Shown: positions 6,463 through 12,881 of the stretch, piece after piece
Numbering within the stretch: the stretch's first letter is position 1
Layout of the letters: every line of letters begins with the position of its first letter
Assembly: GCA_016206515.1 (NCBI GenBank)
Contig: JACQRN010000024.1
Coordinates: forward strand, 1 to 13,803
DNA length: 13,803 nucleotides
Direction of reading: 5' to 3'
From: Planctomycetota bacterium
Lineage (GTDB): Bacteria; Planctomycetota; SBBH01; JACQRN01
Position numbers and translations under genes: made by a program
Notes under the pieces: model-generated
The model's input: only the letters and a program-made list of their open reading frames with translations
Told to the model about the DNA's origin: nothing
The model's database searches: none

Positions 6463-9068
6463 CGGGGCGTCTCCCCGGACGGCGGGGCCGGGGAGTCGGA
6501 CGGAGCGCGCCCCTCCTGCCCCCCCTCCGGCGTGACGACCATGCTCTCCCCAGACTCCCGGATCTTGCGAAGAAGCGTCTCGACGTCGGCGCGCGGTGTC
6601 GGGACCATCCGGAGGGTCACGGCGGTTCCCTCCGGGGGGAGCCGCTCGGGGTTCGTCTGGAAGGAGGTGTCGTCGTACCCGTACTGGGAGGCGGTGTGCA
6701 GCACGGCGGTCTCCCGGTAGAAGGTCGTGATGATGATCCCGTTGGCGTCTGCGCCGTACACGTCGCGCACGGTCCCGTCGGGAAGGGTGTCCCGGAAGAA
6801 CTCCGAGCCGGTGAAGACCCAGGAGCGGCGATCCATCTCCTTCTCCTCGTGGACGTTGACGATAAGTTCCTCCGCCCGGACGCGGTGTTCAACCTCCGCC
6901 TCCTCCCCCTCCTTCTCCCCGGTCCAGGCGACGTAGATGTCGACGAAGTCGCCGCGCGGCGCGTTCTCCTCCGGCCGCAGATGCGGTGGAAGCCCGTCGC
7001 GCAGTCCCAGCATGAGGAGGGCGGCGTGGAGCTGCGACGGCTGGCACGCGACGATGAGCGCGCTCTCGTGCGTCTTGCTCCCGGGCGTACAGGCGAACAG
7101 CTCGATCAGGGCTCCCCGCTGGCAGATCTGGGCGGGGACGCTGACCTCCCCCTTGTCCAGGTCGACCCAGACGTCCCCCCAGCCGGGGACGCGCCAGGAA
7201 CGCTCCGCATCACCGCCCCCCGCGCATCGCCGCACCGCGTTCAGGTAGGCGCCTCGCGCCTCCTCGAACGGCGCCTCGGACCGGGCCCGGACGGCCGCCG
7301 ACGTGGCTCCCTGGAGCGTACCCAGGGCCGCGGTGACCCCGCGCACGGGAGCGTCGGCGCCGAAGCGTCCCGCGACCGCCTCCTCAAACAGGCCCCCGGA
7401 AAGGGCCGAGGCCGCGTCGAGGTCGGCGCCGAGCCCCGCGATCTCCCCCCGGAGCTCCCCCTCCGTTGCGGTCCAGGGGGAAGCGGCATCCGCGGGGATG
7501 GATGTCGCCGCGAGGAACGCGGCGTGTAGTTCGCGGCGGATCCGGTCGGAGCGCAGAAGAAGGTCGGACGTCGCGTCGTCCGCGTAGGCGATCGCGGCCT
7601 GGGCATACGTCTCGCGCCAGGCCTCGGGCGTGAGCGGCAGGGCCGGGGCGCCCTCCCCACCGCCGTGCATATGCGCCTCCTCGCCAGAGGGGGCGGGCCG
7701 CTCGATCGGGAGCGCCTCCTCCAGCGAGCGGCGGGACTGGTCGAGCAGGGCATGACAGAGCAGAAGCCCCTTCATCCCGCTGGCGCCGAAGCGGCTGTAC
7801 ATCGGTTCGGGGACCGGGTTTCGGCCCGCCACGTCGGCGCGTTGGACGTTCAGGAATGACTCGATCTGCCTGATCTGTTGCAGCCAGTCCCAGTGGATCG
7901 CGGCGGCCAGGGCACGGTACGTCTCCCGGTCGGGACCCTCCAGCGCCGCGCGCGCCCAGAGGAACGCCTCGGCCGACGCATCGAGGGCGCTCAGACGGTC
8001 CCGCCCCTTCTGGCGGGCCAGGACATCGCTTCCGGTGAGGTCGGAGGCAAGCGCGCGGCAGGCGGCAAGGTTCGCGAGATCCGCGGGCGGCTCCGCGGCG
8101 CTTTCCGGCCCGGCGAGTTCCTCCTGCCTGCGGAAGAACGCCTCGGCCAGCGGGCCCAGGCGCCGAAGGTTGTTCAGGACACGGGACTGCCCCGCCTCCT
8201 TCTCGCGGAGGGTCTCCTCGTCTGTCCCATAGGCGAGCACCTGCGTGCAGGACGGGGCTTGGCCGCCGACGAAGATCTCCCCCTCGGGGTCGAGCACCAG
8301 GAGCGGCGCCACCTGCGGGTACTGCCGACGGCCGTCCACCGTGCATTCGAACGTGTACCGGCCCGGCGCGAGGCGGTGGGCCCGCATCGAGCCCCGGATC
8401 TTTCCTGCCTCCGCGCGCAAGTAGTACTGCTCGATGAAGGCGCGCCGCTCGCTGCCGTCGGGCGCGGGTTCGAACTCGGCGTAGAGGCGCGTTGTCACGA
8501 TCGTCCCCTCGGGCAGGTCCGTCTCCCCCTCCACGGCGACCTGGACCTCGTCGCTCCAGGGGACCGACGCGAGGGTCGCCGATACCTCAAGGCGGTAGTG
8601 GATCTGGAGAAGCACCTCGCGGGCGCGCTCCGCCAGGACGGCATCCGGGTGTCGCACGAGAGGGGCGAGGGCGCCGATGGCGCTGACGTCCGCCGCGACC
8701 AGTCCGCGTACCGCGGTATCGCGGACCGCAGGCTCCATCGAGGCAAGGTCCCGCGCGAGCGCGACAAGGCGGAGCACGGCGTGCCGCGTCTCGACGTACG
8801 CGCGGTCCTCAAGGGGAAGCCTCGCCTCCGGCGCCAGGAGGGTATCCAAAAGTTTCAGGTCGTCCGGGGAGGTGTTCTCCCACAACGCGTTGGCCGAGAG
8901 GGCCGTCCGGCGGTCCGCGCTACGGCGCCCGTCGAGCCCTGTGCGAAGCTCCGCCAACCTAGCCTGTTCCGCTTCGGTGAGGGAGGCGCCCTCCGCAAGG
9001 CACGGCGCCCCGAGACTCCCGGCCAGAAGGATGGACAGGAGTCCCTTCCGGATCAGACTCATTCGCAT
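6459..9068 (-). CDS. Large exported protein with C-terminal YdjY domain
   Basis: An 869-residue protein starting at the ATG at 9068, which has a near-perfect GGAGGTGA 5 bases upstream (core GGAGG 8 bases away). Residues 1-25 form a signal peptide (charged MRMSLIRK, hydrophobic core, AxA-like CLAE site), so it is secreted to the periplasm or surface. Residues about 30-155 are helical and HEAT-like. About 158-260 is a beta-rich domain (VQVAVEGETDLPEGTIV, RYTFECTVDG). About 300-610 is mostly helical. The YdjY domain spans about 632-820, with DKGEVSVPAQICQ and the family hallmark IELFACTPGSKTHESAL at about 655-671. YdjY proteins are known mostly from planctomycetes and relatives; their activity is unknown, and the usual proteins are much shorter. 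A charged, proline-rich tail ends the chain. It is the first gene of the operon, behind a sigma-54-type promoter. Confidence 0.88.
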   Translation of the reverse strand: MRMSLIRKGLLSILLAGSLGAPCLAEGASLTEAEQARLAELRTGLDGRRSADRRTALSANALWENTSPDDLKLLDTLLAPEARLPLEDRAYVETRHAVLRLVALARDLASMEPAVRDTAVRGLVAADVSAIGALAPLVRHPDAVLAERAREVLLQIHYRLEVSATLASVPWSDEVQVAVEGETDLPEGTIVTTRLYAEFEPAPDGSERRAFIEQYYLRAEAGKIRGSMRAHRLAPGRYTFECTVDGRRQYPQVAPLLVLDPEGEIFVGGQAPSCTQVLAYGTDEETLREKEAGQSRVLNNLRRLGPLAEAFFRRQEELAGPESAAEPPADLANLAACRALASDLTGSDVLARQKGRDRLSALDASAEAFLWARAALEGPDRETYRALAAAIHWDWLQQIRQIESFLNVQRADVAGRNPVPEPMYSRFGASGMKGLLLCHALLDQSRRSLEEALPIERPAPSGEEAHMHGGGEGAPALPLTPEAWRETYAQAAIAYADDATSDLLLRSDRIRRELHAAFLAATSIPADAASPWTATEGELRGEIAGLGADLDAASALSGGLFEEAVAGRFGADAPVRGVTAALGTLQGATSAAVRARSEAPFEEARGAYLNAVRRCAGGGDAERSWRVPGWGDVWVDLDKGEVSVPAQICQRGALIELFACTPGSKTHESALIVACQPSQLHAALLMLGLRDGLPPHLRPEENAPRGDFVDIYVAWTGEKEGEEAEVEHRVRAEELIVNVHEEKEMDRRSWVFTGSEFFRDTLPDGTVRDVYGADANGIIITTFYRETAVLHTASQYGYDDTSFQTNPERLPPEGTAVTLRMVPTPRADVETLLRKIRESGESMVVTPEGGQEGRAPSDSPAPPSGETPR

Positions 9069-9073
9069 CCGTT

Positions 9074-9081
9074 TCACCTCC
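9074..9081 (-). promoter_or_regulatory. Ribosome binding site deciding the YdjY-protein start
   Basis: GGAGGTGA is an almost full complement of the 16S rRNA tail and points to the ATG at 9068 rather than the ATG at 9062 or an open extension to 9224. It lies only a few bases downstream of the transcription start predicted from the sigma-54 promoter. Confidence 0.85.
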
Positions 9082-9092
9082 GTAGCGGTTCG

Positions 9093-9108
9093 GGCAATCT
9101 GAATGCCA
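9093..9108 (-). promoter_or_regulatory. Sigma-54 (-24/-12) promoter of the YdjY operon
   Basis: The minus strand reads TGGCATTCAGATTGCC. It matches the TGGCA of the -24 element and the TTGC of the -12 element, with exactly 10 bases between GG and GC. Transcription would start near 9083, leaving a leader of about 15 bases that begins just ahead of GGAGGTGA. It lies in the gene-free gap between pyrB and the YdjY gene. A sigma-54-dependent activator is encoded about 1.6 kb upstream. Confidence 0.6.
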
Positions 9109-9147
9109 TGACGCACAGGATCGGCGGTTCCCCGCATCCGCAACCTA

Positions 9148-9177
9148 TTTATGGAAGGTAGTTTATGGCTGTTCCAT
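9148..9177 (-). promoter_or_regulatory. Repeat cluster, possible activator binding site
   Basis: This AT-richer patch contains TTTATGG twice (9148-9154 and 9162-9168, 14 bases apart). It also holds an inverted pair, ATGGAA (9151-9156) and TTCCAT (9172-9177). It lies about 65-95 bases upstream of the predicted sigma-54 start, a usual distance for an enhancer-binding activator site. No protein assignment can be made from sequence. Confidence 0.3.
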
Positions 9178-9183
9178 GCGCAT

Positions 9184-10176
9184 CTACGACCTCTCGTTGT
9201 GCGTTGTCGCCGGGCTGGACGCACCCTGTACAGCGCTGTCGGATCCCTGTCCCTGGGGCGCGTGGCCGGAGACCAGGAAGAGGACGGCCATCCGTACCGC
9301 CAGGCCGTGCGCCGCCTGTTCGAGGATGACCGATCGCGGCCCGTCCGCCACCTCGGCGGTCAGCTCGACCCCCCGGTTGACGGGGCCCGGGTGCATGATG
9401 ACGGCGCCAGGCTTCAGGCGGCGCGCGCGCGTCGCGTTCATCCCGAACATCGCGGTGTACTCGCGCAGGGAGGGGAAGAGCCCCGCGGCCTGGCGCTCGG
9501 TCTGGATCCGGAGGAAGTTGAAGGCGTCGCACCGCTCCAGCTCGCGGTCGATGTCGTGGTGGATCTCGACGCCGAGGTTTTCGAACTCCCGCGGGACAAG
9601 CGTGCTCGGCCCGACGAGCACGACCTGCGCCCCCAGGCGCAGCAGCCCCCACAGGTTCGAGCGGGCCACCCGGCTGTGCAGGACGTCCCCCACGATCGCC
9701 ACGCGGAGCCCCGCGATGCGTCCGAACCGCCTGCGCAGCGTGAACAGGTCGACGAGCGCCTGCGTCGGGTGCTCGTGCGCCCCGTCCCCCGCGTTGATCA
9801 CCGAGGCGGTCAGGGCGCGCGCGAGGTGGCGCGCGGAGCCGGAGGCCGGGTGGCGCAGGATGATGATGTCCGCGCCGGTCGCCTGGAGGTTCCGCGCCGT
9901 GTCGAGGAGGGTCTCCCCCTTTGTCGTGCTCGACGAGGCGACGGAGAACGGCTGGACCTCCGCGCTCAAGCTCTTCGCGGCGAGCGAGAAGGAATGCTGC
10001 GTCCGCGTGCTCGGCTCGTAGAAGAGGTTCACGACGATCTTCCCGCGCAGGGCCGGGACCTTCTTGACGCTGCGCAGCGTCACCTCGGAGAACGATTCCG
10101 CCGTGTCGAGGATCGTCCCGATCTCGCCGGCGGTCAGCTCCTCGATGCCGAGAAGGTCCTTGGCGTTCCAGGTCAT
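9184..10176 (-). CDS. pyrB: Aspartate carbamoyltransferase catalytic subunit
   Basis: A 330-residue enzyme that joins carbamoyl phosphate and aspartate, the second step of pyrimidine synthesis. The carbamoyl-phosphate motif FYEPSTRT is at 52-59, the loop lysine in TTKGETLLDT at about 86, HEHPTQALVDL near the middle, and HPGPVNRGVEL in the aspartate domain. The residue after STRT is Gln60, where most family members have Arg. The last 26 residues after FLVSG form a low-complexity tail beyond the usual end. The ATG at 10176 has GGAGG 7 bases upstream and overlaps the pyrR stop as ATGA. Neither pyrC nor a pyrI regulatory-subunit gene follows; the next gene is the sigma-54-driven YdjY operon. Confidence 0.96.
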   Translation of the reverse strand: MTWNAKDLLGIEELTAGEIGTILDTAESFSEVTLRSVKKVPALRGKIVVNLFYEPSTRTQHSFSLAAKSLSAEVQPFSVASSSTTKGETLLDTARNLQATGADIIILRHPASGSARHLARALTASVINAGDGAHEHPTQALVDLFTLRRRFGRIAGLRVAIVGDVLHSRVARSNLWGLLRLGAQVVLVGPSTLVPREFENLGVEIHHDIDRELERCDAFNFLRIQTERQAAGLFPSLREYTAMFGMNATRARRLKPGAVIMHPGPVNRGVELTAEVADGPRSVILEQAAHGLAVRMAVLFLVSGHAPQGQGSDSAVQGASSPATTHNERS

Positions 10177-10697
10177 CGGGGGACCTCCGCCGTCACCAGG
10201 ATGCGGGGCCCCGCCGAAGCGGACCAGTCGACCTCGACGCGCTCCCCCGACGGGACGTCGCACCGGATCCCGAAGGCATCCGGCTGGATCGGCAGTTCGC
10301 GCCCCCCCCGGTCCACGAGGACCCCGAGGAGGACCCGCGCGGGCCGGCCCAGGTCGTGCAGCTCGCCGAGCGCGGCGCGGAGGGTCCGGCCCGTGTAGAG
10401 GACGTCGTCGAGGAGCAGGATCGTGGCGCCGTCGACGGAGAACGGCATCTCCGTGCGCCGGACGACCGGTTGCCGCAGGCGCATCGCCAGGTCGTCGCGG
10501 TAGAGCGTGATGTCGAGGAGTCCCATCGGGATCGTCTTCCCGCCCGCGGCCAGGGAGGAAGCGACCGCCTCCGCCAGGCGCGCCCCCCCGGTCTGGATCC
10601 CGACGAGGGCGGCGCCTGGAAGCGCGTGGGCGCGCGCCCACTCCACGATCCGCCCAACGCCGAGCCGGGTCGCCGCCTCATCGGCCAGGGTGCGCAC
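10173..10697 (-). CDS. pyrR: Pyrimidine regulator PyrR / uracil phosphoribosyltransferase
   Basis: A 174-residue PRTase-fold protein. In its family it binds pyr mRNA in response to UMP/UTP and can make UMP from uracil and PRPP. The PRPP motif ILLLDDVLYTGRT is at 93-105 and the family segment LLDITLYRDDL at 60-70. The pyrophosphate loop reads GIQTGGARLA instead of the usual TRG. The GTG at 10697 is chosen because VRTLADE is the normal family start and GGAGGAGG lies just upstream; an ATG at 10724 lacks a ribosome site. It overlaps the end of the sigma-54 activator gene by 20 bases and pyrB by 4, so the three genes are coupled. No PyrR-type attenuator leader is visible inside the operon. Confidence 0.94.
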   Translation of the reverse strand: MRTLADEAATRLGVGRIVEWARAHALPGAALVGIQTGGARLAEAVASSLAAGGKTIPMGLLDITLYRDDLAMRLRQPVVRRTEMPFSVDGATILLLDDVLYTGRTLRAALGELHDLGRPARVLLGVLVDRGGRELPIQPDAFGIRCDVPSGERVEVDWSASAGPRILVTAEVPR

Positions 10698-12060
10698 GGC
10701 GCCTCCTCCGGGCGGGCAGCCCATAGGTCCGGATCTTGCGGTACAGGGTCCGCTCCCCCACCCCCAGGCGTCGCGCGGCCTCCTTCCGCCGCCCCCCGCA
10801 CGCCTCGAGGGTCCGGGCGATCAGGGTCCGCTCGGCGTCGTCGACCGTGACGATCTCCTTGGGGAGCGCGCCTCCGGGCGAAGCGAACAGCGCTTCGGGG
10901 AGGTCGGAGGCACGGATCAGGTTCCCGCGCGCGCGGACGACGAGGGACTCGATCGCATGACGCATTTCGCGCACGTTCCCGGGCCAATCGTACCGCAGGA
11001 GGGCGTCGAGCGCCTCGGGCGCAAGGCGCAGGGAGGGACGTCCCGCGGCGCGCGCGAAGCGGGTGAGGAAGTGGTCCGCCAGGAGCGGGATGTCCCCCCG
11101 GCGCGCGCGGAGCGGCGGAAGGGGGATCGACACCCCGCGCAGGCGGAAGGCGAGGTCCTCGCGGAAGCGTCCGGAACGGAGCAGATCCTCGATCGGACGG
11201 TGCGTCGCCGCGACGACCCGGACATCGACGGGGATCGGGGTGTTGCTCCCGACCCGCGTGACCAGGCGCTCCTCCAGGACGCGCAGGAGCTTCGCCTGGA
11301 CCGCAGCGGGGATGTCGGCCACCTCGTCGAGGAAGAGCGTCCCCCCGCTGGCGTATTCGAACCTCCCCTCGCGAGTCCGCACGGCGCCGGTGAAGGCGCC
11401 ACGCTCGTGGCCGAACAGCTCGCTTTCCAGGACGTTGGACGAGAGGGCGGCGCAGTGGAGCGTGACGAACGGCCTGCCGCGACGCGCCGAGCGGCGGTGC
11501 AGGAGCCGGGCGAGGACCTCCTTCCCCGTCCCGCTCTCCCCCGTCAGGAGGACCGTCACACCGGTCGCGGCGGCCTCCTCGACCCGGGCGACCGCCTCGC
11601 GCCATGCGCCGGAGGCGCCGACGATCTCGTCCTCGTCCGTGCGGCGCGACCGCGCCTCCTCGAGCGCGGCGCTCGTCTGGCGCAGTGTCGCGGGCCGCGA
11701 GGCGCGCTCCAGCGCGGCGCGCGCGTCCGCCTCGCGCAGCGGGCGGGGCAGGTAGATCGCCTCGGTCCGCAGGCGCGCGAGGGCGTCCGCGGTGCGCTCC
11801 GGCGATACGACCGCGAGCCGCTCCGGAGAAGCCCCGGCCAGGAGCTCGATCCCCTCCGGGAGATCCGCGTCGGCGGCGACCACATCCACTCCTCCGCGAG
11901 GCAGGCGAAGGCAAGCCTCGGCGGGAGAACGCGCCTCCTCGATCAGGAGCCCCTCCGCCAGCGCCGCCGACCGGAACGTCGCCCTCTCGCGGGGGTCGGA
12001 CAACACCAGCAGCAGGGTCCGGATCTCCCGAGAGGGGCGTCTGCGTGCAGGGTTAGGCAA
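10678..12060 (-). CDS. Sigma-54-dependent transcriptional activator (NtrC family)
   Basis: A 460-residue protein with three parts. Residues about 14-108 are a receiver-like domain: Asp22 and Asp64 sit where the acidic and phosphoacceptor residues are expected, but the usual lysine is Arg106 (LPRPL), so phosphorylation may be altered. Residues about 145-375 are the AAA+ sigma-54 activation domain, with Walker A GESGTGKE (174-181), the sigma-54-contacting GAFTGA loop (221-226), Walker B GTLFLDE (240-246) and FREDLAFRL (299-307). The C-terminus has a Fis-type helix-turn-helix (about 405-447, GGRRKEAARRLGVGERTLYRKI). The only start near the domain is TTG at 12060, with a GAGG rather far upstream, so the N-terminus is uncertain. 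No histidine kinase gene is adjacent. It precedes and overlaps pyrR. Confidence 0.93.
   Translation of the reverse strand: MPNPARRRPSREIRTLLLVLSDPRERATFRSAALAEGLLIEEARSPAEACLRLPRGGVDVVAADADLPEGIELLAGASPERLAVVSPERTADALARLRTEAIYLPRPLREADARAALERASRPATLRQTSAALEEARSRRTDEDEIVGASGAWREAVARVEEAAATGVTVLLTGESGTGKEVLARLLHRRSARRGRPFVTLHCAALSSNVLESELFGHERGAFTGAVRTREGRFEYASGGTLFLDEVADIPAAVQAKLLRVLEERLVTRVGSNTPIPVDVRVVAATHRPIEDLLRSGRFREDLAFRLRGVSIPLPPLRARRGDIPLLADHFLTRFARAAGRPSLRLAPEALDALLRYDWPGNVREMRHAIESLVVRARGNLIRASDLPEALFASPGGALPKEIVTVDDAERTLIARTLEACGGRRKEAARRLGVGERTLYRKIRTYGLPARRRRRAHPGR
10702..10709 (-). promoter_or_regulatory. Ribosome binding site fixing the pyrR GTG start
   Basis: GGAGGAGG lies 4 bases upstream of the GTG at 10697, with its upstream GGAGG core 7 bases away. 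It sits within the end of the activator gene, consistent with coupled translation. Confidence 0.7.
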
Positions 12061-12144
12061 GCGGGGGGAGTCTACCTCAACCTTGGGCGGTGGGGCTGCC
12101 CCGCGCCCTCCTTGTGTTCTGGATGGGTAGGATGGTGCAACGCG

Positions 12145-12675
12145 ATGGACCCTTCAATCTTGGCGAGCGTGCTGGACGGGATCCTGCGGGCGGGACTGGC
12201 GTCCCGCTATGCGATCGGCGGCGCCGTGGCCGCGATCCACTACATGGAACCGTTTCTCACCTACGACGTAGACGTCTTTCTGGATCTGCCGGAGTCCCCT
12301 GCAGGGCTTGTGGACCTCGGGCCGCTGTACGCGCACCTGCAAGCCAGGGGGTACCGGCCGCAGGGGGAGACCGTGATGATCGACGGGATCCCGGTCCAGT
12401 TCCTCCCTGTCCACGAGGACCTCCTGCGGGAAGCGGTCCGAGAGGCAAGGGAGGTCGGGGGCGGGGACAAAGGAGAGGGCCAGGCGCCCGGCCTGCGGAT
12501 CATGCGCGCCGAACACCTGCTCGCCGTGATGCTGCGGACGGGGCGCCCCCAGGATCGCGTCCGGTTCCAAAAGATGCTCACGGAGGCGACCCCGGACCGC
12601 GCGCTACTGAAGGGGATCCTGGAGCGCCACGGGCTCCGGGACACGTACCTGGATTGGGGAGGCCCCCCCCTGTGA
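12145..12675 (+). CDS. Nucleotidyltransferase-fold protein (AbiEii/MNT-like), possible toxin
   Basis: A 176-residue protein. Residues 22-46 carry the minimal nucleotidyltransferase signature: YAIGGAVAAIHY followed by DVDVF, with GG at 25-26 and metal-binding Asp41 and Asp43 at the expected spacing. The segment IPVQFLPVHEDLLREAV at 82-98 and RAEHLLAVMLRTGRPQDRVR at 121-140 are typical of a widespread uncharacterised family of such proteins. At the third acidic position of polymerase-beta-like enzymes I see Gln85, so activity may be modified. The ATG at 12145 has only a modest AGGA upstream. It is divergent from the sigma-54 activator gene (84-base gap) and overlaps the next small gene by 4 bases (GTGA). 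The toxin role is inferred from the pairing with a small protein, not shown. Confidence 0.75.
   Translation: MDPSILASVLDGILRAGLASRYAIGGAVAAIHYMEPFLTYDVDVFLDLPESPAGLVDLGPLYAHLQARGYRPQGETVMIDGIPVQFLPVHEDLLREAVREAREVGGGDKGEGQAPGLRIMRAEHLLAVMLRTGRPQDRVRFQKMLTEATPDRALLKGILERHGLRDTYLDWGGPPL
12663..12670 (+). other. Run of eight C at a gene overlap, candidate slippage site
   Basis: Codons GGC CCC CCC CTG TGA end the nucleotidyltransferase gene. The small partner is in the -1 frame, which is open through this point. A -1 slip by ribosome or RNA polymerase would read GGPPPVISPG and join both proteins through a proline-rich linker. Confidence 0.35.
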
Positions 12676-12869
12676 TCTCCCCGGGGACGCCGGAGGCTCT
12701 GTTTCGGGAGGCGCTCGTGGCGAAGGAGCATCGGCGCGCGCGTTTGGCCCGCCTTCCGTTCGAGGAGAAGCTGGGCATCGTCGTCGAATTGCAGCGTCTG
12801 GCGAACGTCCTGCGCGCCTCCGCAGGGAGGCCGCTGCGTCCGGTGTGGGGGGATGCGGCGCGGGTATAA
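12672..12869 (+). CDS. Small charged partner of the nucleotidyltransferase, possible antitoxin
   Basis: A 65-residue protein starting at a GTG that overlaps the upstream TGA (GTGA) and ending in TAA. The centre, AKEHRRARLARLPFEEKL followed by GIVVELQRLANVLR, reads as a basic helix and a second amphipathic helix. Small proteins with an RLAxLPFEEK-like stretch commonly accompany nucleotidyltransferases of this family. No clear Shine-Dalgarno is present, so translation probably depends on coupling or on a -1 slip at the C run just upstream. Codon use (high GC at third positions) supports coding. The antitoxin role is inference from size, charge and position. Confidence 0.65.
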   Translation: MISPGTPEALFREALVAKEHRRARLARLPFEEKLGIVVELQRLANVLRASAGRPLRPVWGDAARV

Positions 12870-12881
12870 CGCCAACCCCTC

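Noticed and set aside
8990..9068. A lipoprotein signal in the YdjY protein because of the cysteine in LGAPC.
   Set aside because: Proline directly before the cysteine is not accepted in a lipobox; an ordinary signal peptide fits better.
10698..10724. An ATG start for pyrR at 10724.
   Set aside because: It has no ribosome site and adds residues not seen in the family; the GTG at 10697 has GGAGGAGG and the family's usual N-terminus.
10690..10760. A PyrR-responsive attenuator in front of pyrR.
   Set aside because: The region is coding sequence of the activator with no terminator/antiterminator pair visible.
12124..12139. A GG-N10-GC match (TGGGTAGGATGGTGCA) before the nucleotidyltransferase gene.
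   Set aside because: The predicted transcription start would lie inside the gene, after the ATG, and the -24 element is poor.
10507..12144. A long plus-strand extension in front of the nucleotidyltransferase gene.
   Set aside because: It is antisense to the sigma-54 activator and pyrR; the recognisable domain starts only at 12145.
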